Below are positions 11,066 through 21,218 of a stretch of 64,000 bases of DNA, one piece after another. Source of the DNA: Flectonema sp. DT1601 (lineage: Eukaryota; Euglenozoa; Diplonemea; Diplonemida; Diplonemidae); the NCBI GenBank assembly GCA_964019425.1, contig OZ025803.1:62001-126000 (forward strand). Reading direction: 5' to 3'. The first letter of the stretch is position 1, and every line of letters begins with the position of its first letter. A program made the translations under genes and the position numbers. The notes beneath the pieces are model-generated. The model searched no databases, was not told the DNA's origin, and was given only the letters and a program-made list of their open reading frames with translations.

Positions 11066-11267
11066 CGTGGTGACTGATTGTGATGGGAAATAATTATAAG
11101 TAGACAAACACACACACCACATCACATCACACCACACCACACCACGCTATCTATCTAAACTATTCATCACATCGTTGCTGCGTGTCTAGTTTGAGAAGTA
11201 ATATTAATCAAAATCAGGTTAAACAAAACTCCGTAAATCGTACAAAGTGTACAGTGAGTTAGTCAGT

Positions 11268-12204
11268 TTAGTCCTGCAAGCGATTCTTTCGCTTTTTATT
11301 TTTCACATTTCCTTCCCTCGATGGAAGATTTTTTTTGTCCAACTCCTGTCGTAAATATCCCAACAGAGGAATCTTATTAATCTTGTCATCAGTTAGTTGA
11401 TTCCACTTAATTGAGAGGTTCTCTTTTGTATTTCGAGAAGGACAATAAATAACTCGAGTTGGTGTCACGATGATATCCAAATATGAATCGTGTTCGTCAA
11501 CTGGGATGTCGTTAAATCCACCAACTGGATTATCATTACACAACACCTGACAATCATGAACTGTTGTTATAAATAATGTTTTCTTTGGATCTATTAGTCT
11601 ACTTTCAAATGCAAGGGCTGCTTCCAAATCCGCATATCCGCCTCCCTTTCCAATTCTCTTCCCATCAGGTGTGACAGCAACACTTCCCATTACTATAATA
11701 TCAAGGGATTGGATCTCCTCAAGGCTAACATGTGTAGCAACAGAGAGACCTGTTTTGAGGGATTGTGTAAAAAAAAGTGAAATACATATCTCCAAGATAT
11801 GATTAACGGTTCATACCGTGTTTAAGTTCACTCGCTTTTTGTAAATCAGTGACTCCCTTAAGATGAAGAGCAGTTTTTGATAACGTGACAAAGGGAGGTA
11901 TCTGTGAAAGTTTTGGTATTGGCATGTACAAAACTTTATCATCTTCAAGAGCAGCTTGTCGAATATATTTCTGAGGTGTGTCAGGATTAACTTTCAATAC
12001 GTTACATTTCATCCACTCAGGAGTCTTTCTTAGCCGTGACGCGGCTCTCTCTGCTCCTTCAAAATTTGGTATTTTATTGAAGGCACCCGGAAATCTAGAA
12101 ATTTCTTTTTCATCCATCAGTTTCCACATCGCTGTTCGGAGAGCTGATTTCATTTTTAGAATCTCAGAATCACCACCAGCGTCATCATCGTGTCTCACAG
12201 CCAT
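11268..12204 (-). CDS. MTHFSD: MTHFSD / 5-formyltetrahydrofolate cyclo-ligase-like protein, two exons
   Basis: Two frames join through a 67-nt intron (11750-11816, GTATGA...ACAG). Splicing gives codons for K-H-G-L-S-V and an in-frame product of 289 residues: exon 1 11817-12204, exon 2 11268-11749. Family marks are the segments FPGAFNKIPNFEGAERAA, VLKVNPDTPQ, VMGSVAVTPDGKRIGKGGGYADLE and the HDCQV strand, all typical of the COG0212/MTHFSD branch of the 5-formyl-THF cyclo-ligase superfamily. The superfamily enzyme uses ATP to convert 5-formyl-THF to 5,10-methenyl-THF, but the MTHFSD branch has no proven reaction. Vertebrate MTHFSD carries an extra RNA-binding domain that is absent here; the C-terminus is a short basic tail. 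A pyrimidine stretch ending in AG lies just upstream of the ATG. Confidence 0.85.
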
Positions 12205-12303
12205 TAGTGTCGAGAGACTGCATTAAAGAAATAGTTTTATACGAAATACACAGTTCCAGGTGATGGTATGCCAATCTCCTTCTCTTGAGTGTAATAAAAG
12301 AGT

Positions 12304-13688
12304 TTAGGATATGACCGCAGTTAGTATGTTATCAATTCTTTTTTCATCGAGTCCGTAATACTCAGAAACCCATTTCGGGTGTTCTGGAACAGGTCTGATC
12401 GTTGCATGGGAGAGACTCGGATATCTCTTTATGAAATTAATCCATTTTGCATCAGACTCGAATACATGATCATCTCTGTGACCGAATGCCCCTCTAGAGG
12501 CACCAGCAGGATCGATAACAAATCCCCCAGATGATAATATGTGATGACAACCAATTAGACCTTTAGAATCCTCAAGGAGCTCAACGAGAGTATAATTATT
12601 GCCGTATAACTTTTGAACATAATGAATTTCGTCAGGGATGTATTCTAAAGTATGAATACAAAAAGAATCGATTGACAAATTAACTTCACCAACAGAAATA
12701 TATTTCCATCCCAACTGTCCCATAATATTAAATAATTTAAGAGCGGCTACGCAGATACTTCTAGACGAGAATCGAAGACCAATTCTGTAGTACAAATCCT
12801 CAACTAATCCATCAGGTAGATCCTCAACAGGTTGACCTGTAGGATTTCCTTGTCCATACAGAGATATAAAAGCATCCATTGAACTACCAACACTGTTACA
12901 AACAACTGATATTCTTGAGGGAAGACTATCACAGTCAGGATGGTATTTCTGTTCTTCCATACCACGAACTTCATTCGGTAAGTTGCTCTGCGGTCTTGTC
13001 ACTGTTTGATTAATTGCTGTGTTCTGCTTCAGTTACTCACTTTGTGTAAATTAAACATACCCGAATTATAATCAACAGCGTGAACTAATAATTTAGGTGG
13101 TCCATAATAACTCAACCAAGTATCAATAATAAGACTTAATATGTCTTTAGCTTTTATTGTGGATTGGTTACTAGAAGGACATATTGATCTGTTTTTTATA
13201 TGAAGAGTACCTGGTGGTGGTTTACATGTGCTTGTTAATCGAATTGTTGGTTTTGATGATGTCTCGCTACTACTCACAGATAGAGATGTATCTTTCTTAG
13301 TGACTGTAGTGGTTGGATTAGGTGTGTTATTCATCCCTTGGTTGATGTTTTGCTCATCAACACAACTGATATCATTGTCTGATAAATTAGAAGGAACACA
13401 TTCTGACGACTGTTTCTTAGAAGTTTCGATGAGATGATCTGTTTTAGATTTCCCTTCCAATGGAGATGGAGATGGAGATGGAGGAGGTGGCTCTATGGGT
13501 TCATACAGTGGAAGTTGTTCAACAGGAACAACATTACTTTGTCTAAAACCCTTTCTCACTCCCTTATCAAATTCAACAGCTATCTTATCTCCGACATATC
13601 CACAAACAGTACCAACAGTGCCGTTGATATTACTGTTGCTCTTCAGACCAGTAATTCGAACCCGATGTCCCTTTTCAAATGTTACCAT
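12304..13688 (-). CDS. Hypothetical protein with N-terminal KOW-like barrel, two exons
   Basis: Exon 1 (13041-13688) begins MVTFEKGHRVRITGL and ends at a GTGAGT donor. Exon 2 (12304-12987) follows a CAG acceptor. The 53-nt intron (12988-13040) joins H-K to S-N-L in phase and gives 443 residues. Residues 1-55 form a KOW/SH3-like barrel (NGTVGTVCGYVGDKIAVEFDKG). Residues ~65-170 are a Ser/Thr/Pro-rich linker. The C-terminal ~260 residues look globular, with GLIGCHHILSSGGFVIDPAG, which faintly recalls the His/Asp strands of transglutaminase-like folds. I recognise no family. Similar barrel modules occur in the SET-domain protein at the left edge and in the protein at 18.1-19.5 kb. Confidence 0.7.
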
Positions 13689-14530
13689 GTCGCTTGTCTT
13701 GTCATTTAAGTCTTAAAGTGAAGTAATTTATTGATGACAACCACCACAATAGATTCAAACGGAAATACCACTTCTTGTCTTTTGAAAAGTACATTATGTC
13801 ACCTGTTCGAGAAAAAAGGGTAATATTTTAGATTTATACTCACAATGTGATTTCAATAAAACAGAAAAACATAACAGAAACAGCTGGGGAGGTACAATAA
13901 ACCAACCAAAAGTGAAGGAAAAAAACCAAAAACGGCAATAAAAAAAAAAAAGAAAAAACAGCCTCATTCCACTTTGAGTAATTCAAACCACTGCAATGTC
14001 TCTCTTCGTCATTTTAATAAATCAAACAAACGAAGTCAAAATGTTAATTATTTCCTCTTAAAGGGGGAGTGATATTAACTAACACGGAGACTTGTATCGC
14101 AGGGAAGAGTTCTCAATTACGTCACAAAGACAGCTAACCACTGATGTTTAAATATAATAATTCAATTCATCAGTGAAGAGAAACCAAACAGTAATCTTAT
14201 CGACTCTTGTAAGGTAAAGTAAGCAGATCCTACTTAAGGAATACACTGCTCTAAGATTATGGAACAGATGTAAACAAGTGAAATCCCAGACACACGATGT
14301 TGTTACACATAAACTACAAGGACCACAACAACAGTACTCTCAAACAGTACTCGGCGTTTCCAGTACTGTGTTTGAGTTATTTTATAAAATAAAAATATCG
14401 CCGTAGGAGGTACTAACACACATGAAGACTACAAACAGAAATCTTATCGAGTCCCGTAGAGACAAAAAGGGTGTCCGATTCACTCCATAACACCATCCTA
14501 TAAAATAGAATGACGAGGGCAATGAATACA
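13689..14530. other. Intergenic spacer
   Basis: AT-rich, with no convincing open frame on either strand and no recognised RNA gene. It contains A-runs near 13940-13955. Confidence 0.5.
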
Positions 14531-14538
14531 TTAATATG

Positions 14539-15643
14539 TTATCTGAGCTGACAAGTAATTACGTTCATACTACTACTCTGATTGTGTTTCCTCAACAGAT
14601 ATCCTTTTTTAGATTCCTGTGAGTCAGTAGAGGGAGTAGAATCCCAATCAGCGTCAGACAACAAAACAGTAACATCGCAGTAATTTGTAACTGCTGAGGT
14701 TCTTATTATGATTCCCAGCAAAACCAATACGAGAAATACTATCTCCAAAAAAAAAAAAAAAAAAAAAACATAATTTAGTATAAACAAAAAAAAAAAAGGG
14801 ACGAAAAATAGTTCACAAAATAACTCCCAAGTAATGAAGGACAGAATAACCCAAAAAATTAGAATTACATTAGTGAGAACGATCGTAAATATAAAAAGTG
14901 AAGAACGCAAATGATATTACGTGTTGGTAACTTGAAACAAGTCAGCAAGAACAGTAATTATGGGTTCAGCTTATAGACGGGAAAGGTAAACAATTTTCAT
15001 CAATTTATTACAAATTGTGTTTTTTTTTTTTCAGTTCCCACTTTTTTTAGCTGTCAACTCGATCTCTCAGTTTTGAATAAAAAGAAAAATAGAAAATGAA
15101 AAATAATTCCATTTTTTTTTTTTTTTCGAATAAAACAATCCGTCCAGAGCACTCAGTGGCACCCGAGAGGGGTTTTCGAAATGAAAAAAAGAAAAGTGCT
15201 ACTCATACCAGAAACATAAAATAATCATTTCAAGCAGTTCAGTATCGTACGCAAAGCAGCAATCAAAAAAAGACATTGACAGCTAAACATAAAAACCCCC
15301 AACTAGTCACAGCTGGAAGTACACAAAATGCCCGATCCAACATAATAACGTTTGTGAGGAAAACCTAACAGGGAGAAGGGAGGGTGAAAAGAAAAAAACC
15401 GAACAACGTTATGATAGGAACCTGTGAATCAGGAAAAAGCTATAAAGATGGTGGTTAGAAGGAATAGTTTTGACTCACGCTAATTCGACTCAACGAACTG
15501 GGTCTAGAGAAGACCTCCAACTCATCAAAAGAAATACAACAGAGAGGACAGTAATCTTTTATCAAGTATCGTTTATACCTGCCAATGGATAATAAAGTCA
15601 CAGTGACATAAACAACCTGACAATCAATCACATCACCAAACAT
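14539..15643 (-). CDS. Candidate multi-exon small membrane protein with CPLCC motif (structure unresolved)
   Basis: An ATG at 15643 opens 55 codons (MFGDVIDCQVV...YCPLCCISFDELEVFSRPSSLSRIS) that end exactly at a strong GTGAGT donor (15478). About 740 nt further on, a long T tract leads into a frame at ~14742-14539 with a hydrophobic helix (IVFLVLVLLGIII) and a polar tail with SDADWDSTPSTDSQES. The two may be exons of one gene. The acceptor that keeps phase follows GGAG, which is unusual, and a middle exon may be missed. The first exon's CxxC resembles half of a small zinc-binding motif. Coding status rests on the donor site and residue composition only. Confidence 0.3.
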
Positions 15644-15843
15644 TCGTATTAATTTGAGTTGTGGATGAACTACTCTGTCGAAGGAACTCGAGAAGTTTGT
15701 TATTTGTTGTTATTATTGTTGTTGTTGTTTTTTTCTTTTTTTTTTTTTAGTTTGGTATTACAAACAGTAATATAAATAATCATAAGGACATTAAACATCT
15801 AATAGTCGGTTTCAGGATAAAATTTTAAAATAATATTTCTCAG

Positions 15844-15930
15844 GACCATTCAGATAACTTGACATAATAAATAAAAGGCTCTTTAATCTGAATGGTTTCT
15901 TCTCCGACTTCGTCGGTGCAAAAACAAAAG
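15844..15930. repeat. Hairpin-bearing repeat with A-rich tail, copy 1
   Basis: The stretch from about 15865 (taaataaaaggctctttaat) to GTGCAAAAA is nearly identical to 28596-28665. In this copy CCATTCAGAT (15844) and ATCTGAATGG (about 15886) form a perfect 10-bp stem, and CCGACTTCGTCGG forms a second 5-bp hairpin, followed by an A-rich tail. This looks like a dispersed copy of a structured transcript. Confidence 0.6.
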
Positions 15931-16228
15931 AAAATAGGAAACCACGCAAAGCCGCACATTTTTTTTTTCAAAATTCCGGATTTTAACACAAAAAATTTGA
16001 AAAACCCGCTTAGCTCACAACAATCATATTTTCAACCAGCCTCCAAAATTTCCATAAATCACTAACAGGTTGGGTTGTGCTTCAGATTCTGATCCCCTGG
16101 AAGTTTTACTGATTGCGCAAAGTACAGTATGTCTGCAGGGCTGGGTCACCTTACTTTTAAAAAAAGGTTTTATATCGCATACTTGTTAAGTGCAAACAAA
16201 AGAAATAAGAAAAGAGGGAAGTGGGACG

Positions 16229-16283
16229 TGCTGCCCAACATTCCCTTTTAGCTCTTACAACACTTGTTAAATGCAAAAAAAAG
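16229..16283. repeat. Short dispersed repeat (GCTGCCCAACATTC...TTGTTAAATGCAAAAAA), copy 1
   Basis: GCTGCCCAACATTC, then a T-rich bridge, G-Y-TCTTACAA, then TTGTTAAATGCAAAA. The same order and spacing recur at 20004-20068. Both copies end in an A-run. A related partial motif (ACTTGTTAAGTGCAAA) lies just upstream, at about 16183. Confidence 0.55.
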
Positions 16284-16812
16284 AAAAAAGTGTAAGTGTA
16301 AGGCCACAAGGCAAAAAGAAAACAAAGGGGAAAAAAAAGAACGAAAATGGAACACAAAAAGATTAAATAAGTAAAGATAGCCTGCCAGCGCAAACTGCTG
16401 CCTACCGGCGGTGGTAGGACAACAACATACGGAAGGTGACTTGAGAAAGAGAATTAAAAAAGTAAAACAACTCACCCAGAAGCCCGACACTTACTTGCGT
16501 TAATGCGGCTCCGTAGGTTGTTGTTTTGAATGAAATAAAAGAAGGGATAAGAACAAAAAAAAAGAAGAAAAAAACTCTCTCTCATGAGGTAGTTCACGCA
16601 ACACACGTCAGAGTTTAGAACACGCTGACTACCAGATCTATAGACTCGTGGATATTAAAACAGATAAATTATGACCAGTTGCGATATTCAGAGAAGCAAG
16701 TCACCTCAGCTAACGATTTCACGCAAGAAAATAAGAAAAGCGTCTCATCTGAAAGCAACCAGTCGCTACTTAACATATCTCTGAGTGGACTCACATTTTA
16801 GAGGAACTTATT

Positions 16813-17541
16813 TTATAAAATCGTAAATTTTGCGCCCACCTGTTCAACTTGAACAGTTGGGAATAACACTCCTTCAGCATCCCAGGGGCAGGTGAAGGAT
16901 TGACCTTCGACGTTGAAGGAAATAAAAGTTGAAGAAAAGGTTCTCACTGCGGACATTGTCACGACAGTTCCTTCAGTTGCCGGAGGTAGACTTCCGAGAA
17001 TGGTACGACCGTGTAGTACAGCACCATCACATGGTCGATAACGGATACCAACAAATGATAAGAATCCACAATTAAATGTTGAGAGGAATCCAATTCCATC
17101 AAATGTCTGTTGACGAGAACTTATTTGTTTCAACCCGGAAATCTTAATTCGAATCGTTTCACGAGATGGTGCTTCAGGAATACCCGGCACGGCAGAGAAA
17201 CAAAATGTTTTATTCTGCATGAGCCCTTTCTCAACGGTGTTGTTCTGAACTTTGAAACAATCGTAATTTATAATTCCCTTTGCGAGTCCTGACACTTCGA
17301 AGAAATCATCGCTGTTCTGCTCCCAGTGAAATTTTTTTCTTTCGACTGCTATCAACACGTCGTCAGCACTGATTCCACTGTCACACAACTCAGTGTCTAC
17401 GTCGAATACCTCCCCGTCTTCGGTAGCTACAGAACTCCAACAATCACTCAGTTGTAATATAATGTCACTGACCTTACCATCAAACGGTGTGGTCACTGAT
17501 ATTATTTCATCAAAGCATCGAACAAAAACCTGAAGTTCCAT
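16813..17541 (-). CDS. Ubiquitin-like plus SPRY-like domain protein (hypothetical)
   Basis: A 242-residue single-exon frame with an ATG at 17541, preceded by TTCTCTTGTCCTCACAAG, a good 3'-splice-like sequence. Residues 1-70 (MELQVFVRCFDEIISVTTPFDGKV...DSGISADDVLIAVERKK) have the strand-helix-strand pattern of a ubiquitin-like beta-grasp. Residues ~140-242 resemble a B30.2/SPRY sandwich: GFLSFVGIRYRPCDGAVLHG, GTVVTMSAV, FISFNVEG, then a final LFPTVQVEQVGAKF strand. SPRY domains bind protein partners and often act as adaptors in ubiquitylation. Neither assignment is certain; both rest on pattern only. Confidence 0.6.
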   Translation of the reverse strand: MELQVFVRCFDEIISVTTPFDGKVSDIILQLSDCWSSVATEDGEVFDVDTELCDSGISADDVLIAVERKKFHWEQNSDDFFEVSGLAKGIINYDCFKVQNNTVEKGLMQNKTFCFSAVPGIPEAPSRETIRIKISGLKQISSRQQTFDGIGFLSTFNCGFLSFVGIRYRPCDGAVLHGRTILGSLPPATEGTVVTMSAVRTFSSTFISFNVEGQSFTCPWDAEGVLFPTVQVEQVGAKFTIL

Positions 17542-18125
17542 ATTCTTGTGAGGACAAGAGAAGTATCCTTTTTAAGAGAGAAAATAATAATAATAATAAA
17601 TTATTCACAATTAAAAAAAAGAGATTCTAAAACTATATCAGAGAGTTCAACAATTCGAACTGAAAATGTTGTAAACCCCAACTCGAATAGAAGATCAAAT
17701 CTCATCATGAGTTCCATCGTTGTGCATTCAACTCATTGAGAGGTATCATTTCATCTCAAAGGTGAAAGACATATTTGCACAACTTTATATAGATAATAAA
17801 ATAAACGAAAAAAAAGACCAACCAAAAAGAGATACAATAAATAACAAAAAGGAAAGTAAGAAATAAATAAAATTATATAAACGGATTGACGTGGAGAGTG
17901 TGACTGCTGAGCGAGACAGTCACACATCGTAAGTAACAGTAAACCTTGAAGGTAAACCGTCTCACCACGGAAATGAGTAAATAGTCAGCTGAAATGGAAT
18001 ATTTGATTCATTCCATTTTTATAAGTAAATAAAATAAAAAATATTAAAACACACAACATGAAGACATGTTGATGACTTCCATTAGTTGGATCACTTTACT
18101 TTAATTAAACAGGTCTCTGAAGTAC
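17542..18125. other. Intergenic spacer
   Basis: AT-rich. It contains the near-palindrome GTGTGACTGCTGAGCGAGACAGTCACAC (arms GTGTGACTG / CAGTCACAC) at about 17898-17925, a possible transcript-end hairpin or protein site. No gene seen. Confidence 0.5.
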
Positions 18126-19484
18126 TCATGGAGATCGAGAAACAGTTGCTCCCCTCTGCGGAGATTGAGACTCTGTAATAGCACTGTGTAACCACTTCTG
18201 AAGATCATCATGTCTTGCGATAGAATTCTGCACTGATGACATAAAGGTGTCGACGTCGCGGTTTGAATTATCAGCTGGACGATTGGAAGACTTCCGACCC
18301 GACGCTTTTTGAGGAATTTGAAGAAGTGTTTCCCGAACATGCGGAGACCGAGTAACACTCTCCAGTTTTGGTATCGCATGCTGAGAGAATGATTTATAAC
18401 TGATGTCTCTCTCACCCTCTCCTCTGACGGATTTAAACACTTCAGATGCCGTAATCGTTGTTGCGATGCCACACTTTGTAATCAGCGATACGAAAGCTTT
18501 CCTTCTCATCCTCGGAGGTGATCCAGAGGCGAGTCCATTAAATAACTTTTCTAATCCCGTAAGAGGTTCACTACTATAGTTATTATGAGGTGTGAATTCA
18601 TCAATTGGAGATATCCATTTATTTATAACACGAACTTGATTACGTTGGTCATCTACTCGAGAATCCCACAACACGATTGATTTGTCTTCAGATTTTTCCA
18701 TCACCGTTCCGGTCTGACCTGCGCGTACAGCAGGAGAACCAGCCACGTCGATATCATAAACTGCTTTGACACGTTCTCCTGCACCACTTGGGTTGGTTAG
18801 CTCAACATTTACTATTGGCGGTTTAGTGTGTTGAGTCATTACCATTTCTTCTAAAGCTCTAACACGATTTCCTAAAACACTGCAACCCGCACACTGAAGA
18901 ACTCCATTAGTATTATGATTTGGACTGTGGGTGTGTTTTGATCTGAATTCCGTATCTTTGTCTTTGATCATTTCTTTTCTATTTGCCTGAGAGCATTGTT
19001 TTGAAACTTCCCAAGCGGAACACGCAGCATTCCATTCATTCTGTGTAGTAACAAAAGTCCTACCAGGTATTAACTCAGATTTAATAGTAATACGAGGATT
19101 AGAAGCAGTTGGTTGTGTATTAGTAGGAAGTCTTTCTACAATGTTATGCCAAAACTCTGCAGAAGATCTGAATTCTATTTCTCCACCACTGTGTGTTATG
19201 CTCACAACGTGTGGATTTGCTCGTTCCCAACCAGCAGTGTATGCTCTCAGCCATTTAAAATTCATATAATGAGATTTTCCATTCTCATGAGAGGCCCAAA
19301 CTCTAGTAGCTGCTGGTGGTTCTCTCGACCCTGGATCTATCTGAGCTTGTGTAAGAAGGTCTTCCCAGTATCCTTCATCAGCTGTAAAATTAAACTCCGT
19401 TGCAGAATCGGTAATCCCCCTAACTTGTTCTGCTACGTGTGATGGGGTCGGTGAGTACATCGGCATACTCGGTGTTTGTGTCAT
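18126..19484 (-). CDS. Hypothetical protein, 452 aa, with barrel-like middle domain
   Basis: A single-exon frame with an ATG at 19484. Residues ~30-165 are Trp-rich and globular (EGYWEDLLTQAQI, VWASHENGKSHYMNFKWLRAYTAGW, FWHNIVERL). Residues ~225-300 look like a KOW/SH3-like barrel (VRAGQTGTVMEKSEDKSIVLWDS). A helical block follows (GSPPRMRRKAFVSLITKCG) and the C-terminus is Ser-rich and polar. There is no signal peptide, no membrane segment and no catalytic motif I recognise. The flanking genes are on the same strand. I cannot assign a function. Confidence 0.65.
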   Translation of the reverse strand: MTQTPSMPMYSPTPSHVAEQVRGITDSATEFNFTADEGYWEDLLTQAQIDPGSREPPAATRVWASHENGKSHYMNFKWLRAYTAGWERANPHVVSITHSGGEIEFRSSAEFWHNIVERLPTNTQPTASNPRITIKSELIPGRTFVTTQNEWNAACSAWEVSKQCSQANRKEMIKDKDTEFRSKHTHSPNHNTNGVLQCAGCSVLGNRVRALEEMVMTQHTKPPIVNVELTNPSGAGERVKAVYDIDVAGSPAVRAGQTGTVMEKSEDKSIVLWDSRVDDQRNQVRVINKWISPIDEFTPHNNYSSEPLTGLEKLFNGLASGSPPRMRRKAFVSLITKCGIATTITASEVFKSVRGEGERDISYKSFSQHAIPKLESVTRSPHVRETLLQIPQKASGRKSSNRPADNSNRDVDTFMSSVQNSIARHDDLQKWLHSAITESQSPQRGATVSRSP

Positions 19485-20081
19485 TATTACTTCCTCTTCA
19501 GAGATAATCTGTTTTTTGATAAAAAATAATAATAACGCGACTAACTCACTACAACAATAACAATGCTTACCTCATCAGTAACGCTTTACCTGTAGATTTG
19601 AAAGGTGTGAAAAGGTGCGACACAGACCAGAAACACAAATAAATTATTAAAACTGGTTTTAGGGGAGAGGATTATTTTTTTTTTTTTTTTTTCTCTTCTT
19701 TCTTAATAAAGGAATTGTGTGGTTCTTAATAATCACACAACTATCTAATCATTTTTTTTTTTTTTATATTTAATAACCCGGATGACTCACGATGAATGGC
19801 ACAAAACAATTATAGGCTTGGCTTTAGTGAAAAGAAAGGGTATAAAAGAGAAGCCGATTTTAAAGTGTAGTCTCCCTTTTTTTTTTTTTTTTTCCAAGTC
19901 TTGTGTTGGAGAAGAAAAAGGGGGAAAATAATAAATTTGCTTTTGCACGAAACCCCGTGAACCGACTTAAAACTGATAAAGCTAAAGGAGGTTTACGTTG
20001 TTGCTGCCCAACATTCTTTTTCGTTCTTACAATTTTGTTAAATGCAAAAAAAAAAAAAAAAAAAAAAAAATGAGCTTCCTC
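19485..20081. other. Intergenic spacer with T/A tracts and a dispersed repeat
   Basis: Contains T runs at about 19675-19692, 19752-19765 and 19877-19893, and the second copy of the GCTGCCCAACATTC repeat (20004-20068), which ends in an A-run of about 25. No gene seen. Confidence 0.5.
20004..20068. repeat. Short dispersed repeat, copy 2
   Basis: Matches the repeat at 16229-16283: GCTGCCCAACATTC, then TTCTTACAA, then TTGTTAAATGCAAA and a long A-run. The poly-A end in both copies suggests retroposition of a short RNA, or alternatively a shared transcript-end module. Confidence 0.5.
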
Positions 20082-21218
20082 TCACCAGTAAATCTTACCT
20101 CCCCGAACCCTGACGCGGACTCTTCTTCGGACTCGGACTCGGACTCGCCTTCGTACCCGAACCCGAACTCTAACTCTTTTTCTTACGTAGTAAACACCTT
20201 TATGAGACTTGTAAGTGTAATGTTGAGGAATAGGGCCTTGGTTTGGTAGCTCAACAGATCCAGATTTAAGATTCTCAAAACTAATAGAATACATCAAAGC
20301 TTTATTAAGATATCCGAGTATTAACATGTCAGCTTCCTTTGTACTCCAACCAAAAGTCATATCAATAGATATTTGATCTGCTGTAAGATGAAGGGGAGTG
20401 TCCTTCGGGTACAGCTGTTCAGTACCTTTTATAAGACATCGATTTTCCCATGGGAGTGGTCCACAGAAATCGTTTGAAGTAAAGTGATCAACATCTGTTA
20501 TGTCAAGAAAGTTTACTTTTCTATCAGAGACTTCCTTAGCAGCTTTATTATACTTTTGAACTGTCTCTGAGTCCCAATGAAGTAACTTTGACGAATCATG
20601 TGGTGGTAGAATTGACATCATAACAACCTTAGCATTTGGAGAGTGATCATTAATAAGATTAAATATCTTTTCTAAATTACTTTTAAAAGTCTCAACAGGA
20701 GCTGATACAACAGATGCTGAGCTGGAGTCCATCCTTCCTAAGGAGATGACGACGTAGTCCCAAATCTTTTTTTGTGATCCGAGCCAGCTTGCTGTGCATC
20801 CAGCAGCCCAATTGCTGTTAACACCAGCCTCTGATGATGAGAAGTGAGTTTCATAAGTATTACGGTAACGAATACCAAAAGTGTCGGACATAATCGAAGC
20901 TTTGAGATCTCCAATCACGAGAACTTTACTTTTTGTAGTAGTGGCGGTGGTCGTCGTCGTTGTCGTGTTTGTCTTTTCAACCTCAACAGGTGTACATGGA
21001 GGAGTAAAACACGTGCACATCGAATGTAGTCCTTCAATCTCATCTGAGGGCATTGAACACCTCTTCCCAACACTGGTATCAGTGTCTGTTGAGAGACCAA
21101 CAAAAGCTCCACATTTCCATTTATCACCTCCAACACAGTCATTATCAGTTTCACAACCACCTCCAATTACTGATGGAGACACCAACGCCAGCAGCACACA
21201 GCTGCTGACTATTTTCAT
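20082..21218 (-). CDS. Secreted SGNH-hydrolase-like protein, catalytic Ser apparently lost
   Basis: ATG at 21218. Residues 1-19 form a signal peptide (MKIVSSCVLLALVSPSVIGG). Residues 20-75 are Cys-rich (CETDNDC, CTCFTPPC), then a Thr-rich linker. From ~97 the SGNH pattern appears: VLVIGDLKA where GDS is expected, VVISLGRMD where GxND is expected, and DTPLHLTAD as the D-x-x-H-like end block. The Ser nucleophile is Leu, so this may be a non-catalytic carbohydrate- or lipid-binding relative. The last ~30 codons are an Arg-Val run from a GGACTC hexamer tract. A GTAAGA donor at 20186 lies just before it, so the true C-terminus may be spliced onto another exon and the Arg-Val tail may be intron. 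Confidence 0.65.
   Translation of the reverse strand: MKIVSSCVLLALVSPSVIGGGCETDNDCVGGDKWKCGAFVGLSTDTDTSVGKRCSMPSDEIEGLHSMCTCFTPPCTPVEVEKTNTTTTTTTATTTKSKVLVIGDLKASIMSDTFGIRYRNTYETHFSSSEAGVNSNWAAGCTASWLGSQKKIWDYVVISLGRMDSSSASVVSAPVETFKSNLEKIFNLINDHSPNAKVVMMSILPPHDSSKLLHWDSETVQKYNKAAKEVSDRKVNFLDITDVDHFTSNDFCGPLPWENRCLIKGTEQLYPKDTPLHLTADQISIDMTFGWSTKEADMLILGYLNKALMYSISFENLKSGSVELPNQGPIPQHYTYKSHKGVYYVRKRVRVRVRVRRRVRVRVRRRVRVRVRGGKIYW

Larger units (their letters stand above)
15650..16812. other. Intergenic spacer with two dispersed repeats
   Basis: No supported gene. It contains the hairpin repeat at 15844-15930 and the GCTGCCCAACATTC repeat at about 16229-16280. Translations through this stretch are low-complexity Phe/Leu runs created by A/T tracts. 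Confidence 0.5.

Noticed and set aside
11065-11140. N-terminal extension of the giant protein (VWCDVMWC...)
   Set aside because: Begins with GTG and is coded by a CA-rich simple repeat; the ATG at 11065 is more credible.
12988-13040. Two separate genes at 12304-13002 and 13029-13688
   Set aside because: A GTGAGT donor and CAG acceptor join them in phase; the downstream frame's apparent start is GTG, not ATG.
20097-20180. Hexamer tract as a telomere-like repeat
   Set aside because: GGACTC/CGAACC units vary, are short and lie in a gene; no TTAGGG-type array.
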